A DNA stretch of 64,000 bases from CAZJYI01 sp964550025 (GTDB lineage Bacteria > Verrucomicrobiota > Kiritimatiellia > UBA8416 > CAYOBW01): positions 3,258 to 67,257 of the forward strand of contig CAZJYI010000055.1 in assembly GCA_964550025.1 (NCBI GenBank), written 5' to 3'. Below, piece after piece: positions 7,937 through 18,500 of the stretch (positions are counted from its first letter, which is position 1; every line of letters begins with the position of its first letter). The position numbers and the translations under genes are program-made. Below the pieces are notes generated by a model, which did no database searches, was not told the origin of the DNA, and saw only the letters and a program-made list of their open reading frames with translations.

Positions 7937-9156
7937 GCCAGCCCCCCGTACCAGATGGCCCCGCGCGTGAATTCGCTGTCGCCGCCGCCCACGTCCGCGC
8001 GTCCGTCGTGCAGCAGGTGCAGTACCCCGCGCAGCGTCTCCGATTCGAAGAGTGAGAGCACGGTTTCCCGCAGAGGTGGCACTCCGGGCGGGATGGGCCG
8101 GAACGAGAACGAAGCGGCATGAAAATGCCCCTGCGGCCAGGATTCGTCTCCGATCGGCCGGATCGCGTCGGCAAACTCGCCCGGTTCCGACGCGGCGGCG
8201 ACGCCGACGACAAGGCAGAGGCAACGGGTGTGGATCCGCTCAGGTGTGAACGAAAGCCACCGCCGCACATACGGATAGTCGAACGGATCCTGTTCCGTGT
8301 CGAGCAGGGCGGGTGAGCGCTTGACGGCCGCGCCGATCAATCCCGCCGATTCGGCCAGCATGGCCAGGCCGATCCTGGGGCTGCCTGCCGTCTCGATGGC
8401 TGTCCGCACCAGGTCCGGCAGCGCCGCCCCGCGCGCATCGTGTCCGGTTTCGAAACGCAGGAAACGTGAGAATGTGCCTTCGAGCATCGTAGCGCTGTGC
8501 GCGAGCACTTCGGGCGAAAACGAGCCCGCCGGCAGCATGTAGTCGGGTACGGCCCCCGTCTCGGCCGGCTGATAGGTAACGGCTCCTCCTGCGGCAAGGA
8601 ACTCGCCGAACAGGTGCTTGCACTCATCGTAGTCGCTACCGCATGCACCGATGCCGAGGCCAAAGCTGTTCTCCGTGAGTTCGATTCTCTCGGCCCCGCG
8701 TTCCGCCGCGGCGGGGGACACCGGCCCGCCCAGGCAGCGGCAAGTCAGCCGGGTTTCCGTTGCCGGAGGATAGACGTCAAAGACCACGCCACCGCGCTTG
8801 ATCCGTTCGAGGTCGTCGCGCTTCGGTTTCGGGGAGGCGGCCGGCTCGGACCGCATCAGCGCGGTCAGGCCGGAGGCGTCCAGGACCTTCTTCACGAAGT
8901 CGGACGGGTGGACGATCACAAGCGCCCCGTCTACGGCGGCGAGTTGTTTGTAGAAGCGCAGCAGGACGCGGATTCCGGCCGAGCTGAGGAAGCTGACATT
9001 GCGCAGGTCGAGCTGAATGCGATGGACGCCCTGCCGGACCAGCTCCTCGAGATGTGTTTCGAGTTGCGGCGACCAGTGAGAGTCGATCCGCCCCTCGACC
9101 TGCAGTAGTGTTCCGTTGTCCCTGCCCGTTTCCCGGATCTGCATGCCCCGCCCCAT
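7933..9156 (-). CDS. STAS-domain protein (anti-sigma-antagonist-like) with uncharacterised C-terminal domain
   Basis: 407 aa. Residues 1-100 form a STAS domain: QVEGRIDSHWSPQLETHLEEL, then IQLDLRNVSFLSSAGIRVLL, where SSAG holds the Ser phosphorylated in SpoIIAA-type antagonists. A Pro/Lys-rich hinge leads to a domain of about 290 residues that I do not recognise (GLGIGACGSDYDECKHLFGEF, SFTPERIHTRCLCLVVGVAA). No signal peptide or membrane segment is present, so it is cytoplasmic. The start could be 9156 or the ATG at 9144; neither has a convincing ribosome site. It heads the operon and is coupled to the permease by an ATGA overlap. The nearby SpoIIE-type phosphatase at 13777-15483 is the class of enzyme that dephosphorylates STAS serines, so the two may be linked. 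Confidence 0.85.
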   Translation of the reverse strand: MGRGMQIRETGRDNGTLLQVEGRIDSHWSPQLETHLEELVRQGVHRIQLDLRNVSFLSSAGIRVLLRFYKQLAAVDGALVIVHPSDFVKKVLDASGLTALMRSEPAASPKPKRDDLERIKRGGVVFDVYPPATETRLTCRCLGGPVSPAAAERGAERIELTENSFGLGIGACGSDYDECKHLFGEFLAAGGAVTYQPAETGAVPDYMLPAGSFSPEVLAHSATMLEGTFSRFLRFETGHDARGAALPDLVRTAIETAGSPRIGLAMLAESAGLIGAAVKRSPALLDTEQDPFDYPYVRRWLSFTPERIHTRCLCLVVGVAAASEPGEFADAIRPIGDESWPQGHFHAASFSFRPIPPGVPPLRETVLSLFESETLRGVLHLLHDGRADVGGGDSEFTRGAIWYGGLA

Positions 9157-9342
9157 TCCCCGTCGCTGGAAAGGCCCTGTTGCCTCGCCGGAGAGCGAGA
9201 GCGTGGTGGTTTCACGCCGCTGAGCGTGAAGAGAACTGTGCAGGACGCCCCTCCTCGTCCAAAATACTCTCGCCGATGGACCTCACGGCGTCAAGCACAA
9301 ACGCGGTCAAATGGGGTGGCTGTTCCACACTTGATCAAGGCG

Positions 9343-12300
9343 TCAATCCAGCGGAACCAGGCGGATGCTGTCCAGGTAGGTCACTGCGGAGGACTGGCTG
9401 GAGCAGTGGAACGCGACGCTCCGTGCGGCACGGAACTCGTCGTCATGGAATGGCAGGTCCCTCTTGCATGACAGGTGTTTGGCGCCGTCGCGCGTGCAGA
9501 GGGACCAGGTGCTGCTTTCGGCATCAAGGCGGAACTTCACCGACACATGCAACCACCGTCCGGAGGGCAGATGGATCTCGCGGGGCGGCGCGTCCTTTCG
9601 ATCGTCGACGCTGCCGCCTCTCAGTTGGAGTCGGGGTCCCCACCGCGACTCCTCGTCCATCAGGCCAAAGAGGATCTGTGACGTGTTGTCCAGCCGCGCA
9701 TCGAAACTGAGTTCCCAGCGCCCTGTGTCGATATTCAGGGGCAGACTGACGCACGTCGCGGGCGCGGCATCGGCATATCGCGAGTCGGCGAGCTTGAGGC
9801 AGAGGTTGGCCGTGTCGTCCGGATCTTTGCACACCTCCGCACTTTGACCTTTCGTAGCTGCGACCACGAAGGGCGAGGGGGCGGCGCCGGGGGCGAGGAA
9901 TTGGAAGTCACAGACAAAAGCGTCTTCTGCGATGGCTTCGAGCGGGACGGGAGTGGTCGGCCACAAGCGAATCCCGTCCTCAAAGCCGGATGAGAATAAC
10001 CGCGTCCCATCCGCGCTGAAACCGATGTCCGTGACCCTGGTTTCGTGACCGGAGAGACAGAGAAGCTCACGCCCCGTTGCAGGGTCCCAGATGCGGATTC
10101 TGCGGTCCAGACCTCCGGTAACCACGCGGCGGTCGTCTGGAGAGAAGGCCAGGGCGGTAACGTCGCCGCCGTGTCCGGTCAGCCTCCCCCGTTCGCGGAA
10201 GTCCCTTGTCGACAAGAGGCTCACAACCCCGCCGTCTGCTATGGCCATGGTATCCCCACTGGACGAGAAAGCACAGGGGGTGAGTGCGCCTCTGCCGATT
10301 CGCCAAGACTTCATGCGTCTTCCTGTATCGAGATCCAGCCAGGTTGTTCTGAATTCCGAATCCACTGTGTTGGCGGCGAGACCTCGACCGTTTGGCGTGA
10401 ATCTGAGTCCGCTGAACTTCGATATCCGTGTTCTGGTGGGGACTGTCTGCACGAGCGTCTTCGTCGCAGCATCCCAGACGCGCATACCGCTGCCTGTTCC
10501 AAGGGAGGCAATGCGCCGGCCATCCCGGGACCAGTCCACGGACACAATGAGCCCTTCGCAAGCCTGCCATGTCGCCGTTTCTCGCCAGTCCTTCAGCGAC
10601 CACACGGAGAGACAGCCGTCCTCTCGCCCCGTCAGGAAGTACCCCCCTGTTCCATCGTATGCGGAAGCGTAACCGTCTTCCACGTCCCCCATGGCTGCCA
10701 CGATCCCGGCGTCCGGGAGCCACACGAAGGGACTTCCCTTATCGATGCCGAATACTCGCTTTCCATCCGCGGAAACGTGGATACGACGACACTGGGACGG
10801 ACCAGGGAAGAGGCGCGTCGCAGCGGCAGCGGGGTGTTCAACGGCGCGGCGGTGTACGAGGATGCCGCGCGAAGATCCGCTGGCTACGAGTGTGCCGCAC
10901 GAAGAAAGGGCAACGCTTCTCGTTGGAGTGGGATGTCCCGGATAGGATTGACGGACCTTGCCTGTCTTCACATCCAACGAGTCGACGTTTCCCGTCCAGG
11001 CGGCCACAAACAAGACCTCTCCAGAGCTGTCAAACTGCAAGTACATCAGGGATTCCTTCACGCCGTTCTCGGAGCCGTAGAGGAACGCGAGGCGCTTTCC
11101 GCTCTCGACGTCCGCAATGAACCCCGTGCCATCAGTCGCGCAGGCGATACGGGTTCCGTCGGGGCTCATGGCCACGGCGGTGCAGTGCGCTTTGGTATTG
11201 CCCACGGCAAAGCTCCGAACCGTGGCATGCGTCTGCCTGTCAATCACCCAGGCTGCGGGGCCGCCGAGCTCGCCGGCAATGCCGCATACAGCTATGCGCC
11301 GCCCATCTGCCGACACGCTCACCCGGTCCAGGTCTTTGCCGCTTGCCTTCTGCCAGATCCACTGCTGTTCTCCGGAGTCGGTTGCGTACACGGATACGCC
11401 ATGTCGCGCGATGGCGACCACCGAGCGTCCGTCCGGCAGGAACCGAACATCGCGCTCGCGTACGGAGGGCAACCGGTTTTTCCAGACTACTTTCATCTCG
11501 GGCACGGTCAGTACGGCCACGGAACGATCGGCGCCGGCCGCCAGAAAACGGCCATCCGGGGAGAAGGCCAGGCGCTCGGCACCCCAGACCGGGCTCACGC
11601 TGTTCGTTCCGTTACGACGGTCGAAAAGGTTGATCTTGCTGCGGCCGGAAGCGATATAGCGACCATCCGGGGAGAATTGGACAGTGTAACTCCCGGGCAA
11701 CCGGAGAAGCCATGGCGCTGCCAGGTATTTGAGATAGTGCCATTCCCATCCCCTGTGGACCTCGGGACACGCATCGAGGGTTTGATGTGCCGGGAGATAG
11801 GCGCGCTCTTCGACGCTGCGCCAGGCCCGGGCAATGCGGCCAATGTACGCCTCGTACTCGGCCTCCTCACGCAATCTCTTCTCCTGCTCCCGCAGTCGTG
11901 CTTCTTTCTCTTTGGCGAGGCGTTCCGCCTGCTGCGCTTTCTCTGCCTCCGCCCGCGCCTCTTCCGCCACGGTCTTCGCTTCTTCCGCCTTGGCCTTTTC
12001 AGCTTGCGCTGTCTGCCGCTCTCCCTCGGCTCGCCGCCACATCTCCAGCGATACGATTAAGCCGATGGCCAACGCGGCAAACACTGCAGATGCCGCGGCC
12101 ACGAACACACGGTGGCGTTTGACGAGCAACCCGAGTTGACGTATCAGCCCGGCCCCCTCGGCCTGCGTCGCGAAACCCTTGACGTAACGTTCGACGTCGC
12201 GTTGCAGCGCCTGGGTGGATTCGTAACGGTTGTCCGGTTTCAACGCGAGGGCCTTCATGGCAACGGAGGCCAGGGCGGCAGGGACTCGGCGGCCCGGGCA

Positions 12301-13320
12301 GTGGGGAAGCTGAAGCTGTCCAGGGGAGCGCTCTTGCGCGCTGTCGCCTCCAGCCGGATGCTTGCGGGGTGCGCGACGGCTCTGTGACGACAGATCGGTG
12401 ATCGCCCCTGACTTCACATTGGCCAGGATTTCCTCCAGCGTACTTCCCTCCACCGGCGGGCGCAGTGCCAGGAGCTGGTAAAGGATGGCGCCGAGCGAGT
12501 AGACGTCCGAGCGGACGTCTACTTCGTCTACGGCGCCCCTGGCCTGCTCGGGAGACATGTAGTACGGCGTGCCCATCAAAGTGCCCTGCATCGTGAGCAT
12601 CGGGTCCGCGCCGTCGCTCGTGCGAACTGTCGTTACGTCGGTTGTGCCGGCAGGTGACACCCGCTCCCTCTCGGCGTGCAGGACCTTGGCCATGCCCCAG
12701 TCCATGACGTATACCTGTCCAAACTCGCCGACCATGATGTTGGCGGGTTTCAGGTCGCGATGCAGGACGCCCTTGCTGTGCGCGAACGCCATGGCATCGC
12801 AGACCTTGATGAAAATCGTCAGGAGCTCGGGTAGAGGATACCGGTTGATCGCGGCATCGTTTCCTTCACTAAGGTGGCGCAGGATGGAATGCAGCGTGAC
12901 GCCCTGGACGAGTTTCATCGTGTAGAAGACATGGCCTTCGGCATCCACGCCCAGATCATGGACCGGCACGATGCCGGGGTGCTCGAGTTGTCCGGTCACC
13001 TGGGCCTCTTCGATGAAGCGTGCCTCGTCGAAGCCCGTGGCGCCGTCCGGGTCCAGCATCACCTTCATGGCCACGCGGCGTCTGATATTGGCGTCGCGGG
13101 TGCGTATGATCGACCCCATGCCGCCCGAAGCCATGGCGGCCTCCTGCTGGTAGCGAGCGTCGTTGCGGTCAACCAGCCCCTCGCGGGGCCTGGCGGGTTC
13201 CGTCGCGGCGGCAGGGAGGTCGAGTGTCACGTCCGTGGCGGCCGGCCGGCGTGTTGGCGCATCGCATGCCGGATCGACGCACGGTTCGGATTGTTCCCCG
13301 CTGTCGTCGTGTGCCGGCAT
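9343..13320 (-). CDS. Membrane Ser/Thr protein kinase with WD40-like propeller and C-terminal beta-sandwich
   Basis: 1325 aa from the ATG at 13320, preceded by a GAGGGGGGA ribosome site. The Hanks-type kinase domain covers about residues 55-380: Gly-loop ASGGMGS, Lys86 in VAMKVML, HRDLKPAN at 187-194, DWG (in place of DFG) at 207-209, and GTPYYMSPEQARG. One membrane helix lies near 404-426, followed by a Glu/Ala/Lys coiled coil (428-490). A WD40-type propeller spans roughly 540-1130, with repeats such as VTALAFSPDDRRVVTGGLDRRIRIWD. The final 150 residues look like a jelly-roll or LamG-like domain (GRWELSFDARLDN). Topology is cytoplasmic kinase, outside propeller. It is a paralogue of the kinase at 15525-19466 and probably phosphorylates an FHA-recognised target. 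Confidence 0.93.
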   Translation of the reverse strand: MPAHDDSGEQSEPCVDPACDAPTRRPAATDVTLDLPAAATEPARPREGLVDRNDARYQQEAAMASGGMGSIIRTRDANIRRRVAMKVMLDPDGATGFDEARFIEEAQVTGQLEHPGIVPVHDLGVDAEGHVFYTMKLVQGVTLHSILRHLSEGNDAAINRYPLPELLTIFIKVCDAMAFAHSKGVLHRDLKPANIMVGEFGQVYVMDWGMAKVLHAERERVSPAGTTDVTTVRTSDGADPMLTMQGTLMGTPYYMSPEQARGAVDEVDVRSDVYSLGAILYQLLALRPPVEGSTLEEILANVKSGAITDLSSQSRRAPRKHPAGGDSAQERSPGQLQLPHCPGRRVPAALASVAMKALALKPDNRYESTQALQRDVERYVKGFATQAEGAGLIRQLGLLVKRHRVFVAAASAVFAALAIGLIVSLEMWRRAEGERQTAQAEKAKAEEAKTVAEEARAEAEKAQQAERLAKEKEARLREQEKRLREEAEYEAYIGRIARAWRSVEERAYLPAHQTLDACPEVHRGWEWHYLKYLAAPWLLRLPGSYTVQFSPDGRYIASGRSKINLFDRRNGTNSVSPVWGAERLAFSPDGRFLAAGADRSVAVLTVPEMKVVWKNRLPSVRERDVRFLPDGRSVVAIARHGVSVYATDSGEQQWIWQKASGKDLDRVSVSADGRRIAVCGIAGELGGPAAWVIDRQTHATVRSFAVGNTKAHCTAVAMSPDGTRIACATDGTGFIADVESGKRLAFLYGSENGVKESLMYLQFDSSGEVLFVAAWTGNVDSLDVKTGKVRQSYPGHPTPTRSVALSSCGTLVASGSSRGILVHRRAVEHPAAAATRLFPGPSQCRRIHVSADGKRVFGIDKGSPFVWLPDAGIVAAMGDVEDGYASAYDGTGGYFLTGREDGCLSVWSLKDWRETATWQACEGLIVSVDWSRDGRRIASLGTGSGMRVWDAATKTLVQTVPTRTRISKFSGLRFTPNGRGLAANTVDSEFRTTWLDLDTGRRMKSWRIGRGALTPCAFSSSGDTMAIADGGVVSLLSTRDFRERGRLTGHGGDVTALAFSPDDRRVVTGGLDRRIRIWDPATGRELLCLSGHETRVTDIGFSADGTRLFSSGFEDGIRLWPTTPVPLEAIAEDAFVCDFQFLAPGAAPSPFVVAATKGQSAEVCKDPDDTANLCLKLADSRYADAAPATCVSLPLNIDTGRWELSFDARLDNTSQILFGLMDEESRWGPRLQLRGGSVDDRKDAPPREIHLPSGRWLHVSVKFRLDAESSTWSLCTRDGAKHLSCKRDLPFHDDEFRAARSVAFHCSSQSSAVTYLDSIRLVPLD

Positions 13321-13776
13321 GTGCTCCCCCCTCAACGGCATGTCGTGCATGCGATACGTGCAGTGTATCATAGTGGCTGCTCACACGAGGTCAAGGTAGA
13401 GTCCGTGAAGACCTGGTCGGGGGCGCATCCGCGATTCGTTGCATTCTGGCGGAGAGCCCACAACGTTTACCTACATCGTCCTACCTTGGTCTTTCGCCAG
13501 AATCCCTCGCCTTCGTCTTCCCCCTGGTCGTCCACGGAGAGATCAGTGTGAAATGATGAGTGGAAAGCACCTCAGGTCCACTCGCTCACGCTCGTGGCTA
13601 CAGGGAGGTCGCGCTCCATCCGTGTGTTCCGTCCATTCCGTGTGCTCCATGGTTGCCCCCGCTTGGGTTGCAGCCTGAGGCTGCCATGTGCCACTTGTGG
13701 ATTGCCCCTCTGCCACTACCTTCTTGATTCCACCGCGGTCGAAACTTATCCTGACTGGGATCGGGGGGGGAACGGT
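13321..13776. promoter_or_regulatory. Divergent intergenic region between kinase and phosphatase
   Basis: 456 bp with no coding gene. It separates two divergent genes, so it should carry promoters for both, but I see no strong sigma-70 box. Near 13615-13655 there is a run of near-repeated words (CCGTGTGTTCCGTCC, ATTCCGTGTGCTCC) of the same iterated-repeat style seen elsewhere in this window. The phosphatase ribosome site (GGGGGGGG AACGGT ATG) is at its right edge. Confidence 0.4.
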
Positions 13777-15483
13777 ATGAACACCTACGCGGAAAAGCAC
13801 GCACAACTCGTGGTCGATACCGGAGAACAGGCCGGGCTCGTGGTGCCGCTCGAGGGACGGGGCCCGTTCACGATGGGACGCGGGGAAGACTGCGACTTGC
13901 AGGTTATGGACGCCCACATGTCGCGTCGGCACAGTACCTTCGCCCGGCATGACCAAGGCTGGGTGGTCCGCGACCTCGGCAGCCGCAACGGAACATGCGT
14001 GAACGGGCGGCGGATCGATGGGGTCTGCGCGCTTCGTGTGGGCGACAACGTCCAGGTGGGGAGTACGGTGTTCCGCTTCGAGCAAAGCGGGGAAAGCTGC
14101 GCATCTGCAATGACCATCAAAGCGCATGCGGAACTCACGCTGCGAGACGACACGGTGGCAGCCAGCCTCGTGATGCCCGTTCGCGAACCCGCTCCCGCCC
14201 CCGGCACGCTGCCGGAACTGCCCGAGGGGACTTCGGGTAGTGACCGAACCCTGGCCGTGGTCTACGATGTGGCCGACGCCATCAACTCCCTGCTGGAGCA
14301 AGACGAGCTGCTGGAGCGCGTTGTCGAAGTCATCCGGGGGTATTTCTCCCCTGACCGCGTCGCGATCTTCCTGCGCGGGGAAGGCGACGAGGATTTGCGG
14401 CTCTGCGCTTGCCGTTCGTCGTCAGGATCGCGTGGTGAGCTTGTGATCTCGCGCAGCATTCTCGAGCGTGCCGTTCTGGAGCGGGTGGCGGTACTCGTGG
14501 CCGACACGGCGGATGACGACCACCTGATGGCTGCGGCGTCGATCCGCGAACAGGGGATCCGCTCGGCCCTGTGCGCCCCGCTGGCCGTCCGCGGCGAGGT
14601 GCTTGGCGCTATCTATCTCGACCGGCGCGATTCTCAGGATGCGTTCGACGAAGGGGAGCTTCGCCTGTTGACGATCGTTGCCAACCAGGCGGCACAGGCC
14701 GTCGCCAACGCGCGCTTACATGCACGGCTCCTCGAGCGCAAAGCCGAGGAACGGGAGATCGAGCTCGCCTGGGACATCCAGAAGGGCCTGCTGCCGGGGC
14801 CCATGCCGCGGACCGCGGGGGTCGAGGTCCTGGGCACAACGCGCCCCGCCCGTATCGTTGGCGGAGACTTCTACGACTTCTTCTTCCTGGACGAGCACCG
14901 ACTCTGTTTCGTCATCGCGGATGTCTCCGACAAGGGTATGCCCGCCGCGCTGTTCATGGCCGTAACGAAGACGCTGATCCGCGCGACGGCGAAGGCTGAA
15001 GTAAGCCCCGCGACGTGGCTGACCCGCGTGAACGCGCAACTCTGTGTCGACAACCCGCGCTGCATGTTCGTGACGGCCTTCCTGGGTATTCTCAACGCCG
15101 ATACAGGCGAACTGCGTTACGCCAACGCCGGGCACAATCCTCCCTATCGGCTGGGGACGGGTGGGGCGGCCAAAGAGATCGAGCGACTTGGCGATATGCC
15201 GCTGGGCGTGATGCCCGTCGTGCAGTATCGCGAGGGCCGGCTTCACCTAGAGCCGGACGACGTCCTGTTCCTCTTCACGGACGGGGTGACCGAGGCCGCC
15301 GACGAGCGCGAGGCGCTCTTCGCGGAGGAAGAACTCGAACGATCGCTGGTCCGGGCCGATGACCGTTCCCCGTCCGCGTTGATCGACCGCGTCATGGCCG
15401 ACGTGGACGCCCACGCGGGGGAAGCCCCGCCGTCCGACGATATCACCATGTTGGTCTTGAGGTACAGCGGAGGGGGTCGGTAG
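13777..15483 (+). CDS. FHA-GAF-SpoIIE protein serine/threonine phosphatase
   Basis: 568 aa. I chose the ATG at 13777, behind a G-rich ribosome site; the frame extends upstream without conserved sequence. Domains in order: FHA at 10-102 (FTMGRGEDCDLQV, SRRHSTF, DLGSRNGTCVNG), which binds phosphothreonine; GAF at about 160-320 (LLERVVEVIRGYFSPDRVAIFL); and a PP2C/SpoIIE phosphatase from about 340 to the end with metal-binding motifs VGGDFYDFF, IADVSDKGMPAALF, LFTDGVTE and DDITMLVL. It lies between two membrane kinases and runs convergent with the second. An FHA module on the phosphatase itself suggests it docks on autophosphorylated kinase, a one-protein counterpart of the separate Fha and PppA proteins of T6SS threonine-phosphorylation pathways. 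Confidence 0.93.
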   Translation: MNTYAEKHAQLVVDTGEQAGLVVPLEGRGPFTMGRGEDCDLQVMDAHMSRRHSTFARHDQGWVVRDLGSRNGTCVNGRRIDGVCALRVGDNVQVGSTVFRFEQSGESCASAMTIKAHAELTLRDDTVAASLVMPVREPAPAPGTLPELPEGTSGSDRTLAVVYDVADAINSLLEQDELLERVVEVIRGYFSPDRVAIFLRGEGDEDLRLCACRSSSGSRGELVISRSILERAVLERVAVLVADTADDDHLMAAASIREQGIRSALCAPLAVRGEVLGAIYLDRRDSQDAFDEGELRLLTIVANQAAQAVANARLHARLLERKAEEREIELAWDIQKGLLPGPMPRTAGVEVLGTTRPARIVGGDFYDFFFLDEHRLCFVIADVSDKGMPAALFMAVTKTLIRATAKAEVSPATWLTRVNAQLCVDNPRCMFVTAFLGILNADTGELRYANAGHNPPYRLGTGGAAKEIERLGDMPLGVMPVVQYREGRLHLEPDDVLFLFTDGVTEAADEREALFAEEELERSLVRADDRSPSALIDRVMADVDAHAGEAPPSDDITMLVLRYSGGGR

Positions 15484-15524
15484 CTCCCGCACGTTGCGCG
15501 CTGCGTGCTACTCCCGCGTTCCCG

Positions 15525-18500
15525 TCAATCCACCGGTACCAGGCGGATGTTGTCCAGGTAGGTTGACGACGAGGTCTGACCGGGGCAATACGCGTGGATG
15601 CGACGCAGCCGATGGAAGGCACGGTTGTGCAACGGTAGTTCTTCTGCCATGAGAAGCTGCCTGGCTCCGCAAGTCACGCGTGCTGTCCACCCGACATCCC
15701 CTGCGCCGGGCCGAAATCTCAGCGACACTCGAATCCACCGATCGGCAGGGATAATCCCCGTCATCGGACGTCCCTCCGCTCGCACCCGTACGCTGCCGTC
15801 ACCGTTGAGCCGCAGCCGTGGCCCCCATCGCAGGCTCTCGTCTTCCACGCCGAAAACGAGGGACGAGTCCCTTTCGAGTCGGACGTCAACGCTGAGGAGC
15901 CAGTGGCCCCTATCTACTGAGGCCGGCATGTATACATGTGGATTGTCTGGGCCTTCACTATCCACTGCATCAAATAGCTCAATGCACCTGTTGCTTGCAC
16001 TCCCCGGGTCCTGGCACAAGCTGACGTTCTGCCTCCCACCGTCGGCAACCGAAAGCGGAAACGGACCCGCAGCGCGCGGCAGCCGTTCGAAGCCCCAGGC
16101 GAAGGCGTGCTCCGCGGCGGCTTCGATGGGGAGGTGCTTGATGGGCCAGAAGCGAAGCCTACCCCCGTGGTCACACGAGAACAGGCGCGAGCCGTCGGCG
16201 CTGAAACCAAGGCCGGTGACCCTGGCTTCGTGTCCTGACAGGCAGAGCAGTTCACGCCCGGTTTTCGGGTCCCAGACACGTACTTTGCGGTCGACCCCTC
16301 CGCTGACCACCCGTCTACCATCCGGCGAGAAGACCAGCGCAGTTACATCGCCGTTGTGTCCGGCCAGGCGGTTCCCCACACTGAAATCCTCCGTTGAGTA
16401 GAGGGACACCGTGTCTCCGCATGCCACCGCCACGACGTCTTCTTTGGGGGCAAAGACGCAAGGCGTGATGTTCCTCGCGCCCACCGGGACGGATAGTTCC
16501 CGCTGACCGGACTGGAGGTTCAGCCAGGTCGTACGGCTGTCCGCCAGAACGCCATTCGCGGCAAGATGGGTGCCGTCGGGAGAGAAACGTACTTTGTTGA
16601 AGCCACCGGCTCTCTTGACCGGGAAGGTCAGGAGACATGCGTGAGTCTCCACATCCCACAGGCGAACGCCGTCATGGGCAAGCGTGGCAATGCGTTGCCC
16701 ATTGGGGGACCAGTCCACGGACCACGCGCGCTTCTCACTGCAGATCTGCCAGGAGACTGTGGTCTTCCATTGGTCGACGGACCAGATACTGACCCGCTTC
16801 TTCTCATGTCCCAGCAGGAGTCGGCGGCTATCGTGATGATAGGCAGAACCGAAAGAAGGCGGGTCGAACGGCAGCGGGACAACGACGCCATTGTCCGGGA
16901 ACCACAGGATGGGGTGTTGCCAATTCATGCCGAACACGATGTCTCCCTCGTTGGAGACCTGAATGTGGCGGCAAGTCGGCAACAGGTTGGGATCGTGACG
17001 GACAACCACGTCGGGGTGAGTCTCCACAACACGGTGCTTCAAGACTTCATTCGACCCGGCACTCAATATGAATGCGCCGTCCGGCGACAGGCAGGCACTG
17101 AGAACGGGACCGCGATGCCCGCCAACCGTATGCCGGCACGCGCCCGTATTCACATCCAACAGGTCCACCCTGGCATTGTCACGTGCCACGAGCAGTGTGT
17201 CGCCTGAGGCGTCGAACGCCAGCTCCTTTGACAGATCCTTCATGCTCTCAGGCGATCCGTACAGATGGACCAGCCGTTCTCCGGTCTTGACATCTGCGAT
17301 GAACCCCGGACCGTAGGCGGCGCAGGCGATTCGCATACCGTCCGGGCTGAGGGCGACTGCCGTGCAATTCTTGGTCGTAGGCGCCATGATGAAGCTCTTC
17401 ACGGTAGTCTGCGTTTTGGTGTCAACCACCCACGCGGCCGGCATGCCCGCCCACTGTCCCGAGCCGCAGCAGGCCATGCGGCGTCCGTCAGCCGATACGT
17501 CCACCTGCGTTACCCACCTGCTCTTCTCCGGCTGCCAGCGCCACGCCAGTGTGCCGGTCTGCGCATCCATGACCCGTACGTCAGCTCCGCAGGCTGCAAC
17601 GACGTGATGCCCGTCCGGTGTAAAGCAGGCGTCGTGGGGCGTCGGAATATCCACCTTCCAGAGCAGTTGAAGGTCCGGAACGGTGAGAACGGCAACACCA
17701 GTCTCCAGGGTGACCGACAACAACCGGCCGTCCAGGGAGAAGGCGAGGCGATTCGCCCTGTATGCGCCGTGTGCGACACATCGTTCTCGTTCGAGGTCGT
17801 ATAGGTGGATCTTGTCGCCACCCGTCGCCGCGTAACGTCCGTCATGCGTACAACGAACTGCGCCGGCGCCCGGCAGCCTGGCGATCCAAGGCGATGCAAG
17901 GTACTTGAGGTAGTGCCACTCCCAGCCCCTGAACTCCTCCGGACAGGCATCCAGAATCTGGTGGGCGCGGTAATGAACGCCCTCGGTGATCCGTCTCTGG
18001 GCGAGTGCGATCGAGCCTACGTAGGCATCATACTCGGCACGTCGCCGCAGTTCGCTCTCCTCTTCCCTGGCCAGTCGCTCGGCCCGCTGGGCCTGTTCGG
18101 CGGCTTCACGTGCCTCCTCCGCCTTTGCCTTCTCAGTCTGCGCCACCTGACGTTCTCCCTCGGCCCGCCGCCACATTTTGAGCGACACGATCAAGCCGAT
18201 TGCCAGCGCGGTGAATACGGCACACGCAGCTGCCACGAACACCCGGTGTCGTTTCACAAGCAATCCGAGCTGACGCAACAGGCCGGCCCCCTCGGCCTGT
18301 GTGGCGAAGCCGGCGCGGTAGCGTTCAACGTCTGCCTGCAGCGCCTGGACCGTGGCGTAGCGGTCTCCGGGATCCAGAGCGAGGGCCTTCATGGCGATGG
18401 CGGCCACCGCGGGGGGAATACGGCGTCCGGGACAGTGGGGAAGCTGTGGCGGGGCTGGTGCAGACGGCTCTGCGCCGGTTGTGTTCGCCGCGGTCCTGTC

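Noticed and set aside
7005..8270. Open reading frame of 421 aa on the minus strand
   Set aside because: Overlaps the permease and STAS genes in another frame. The Arg-rich product lacks membrane helices, while the alternative frame gives a well-formed permease with ATGA coupling.
10045..12060. Open reading frame of 671 aa on the plus strand
   Set aside because: Antisense to the first kinase propeller. No domain or initiation signal.
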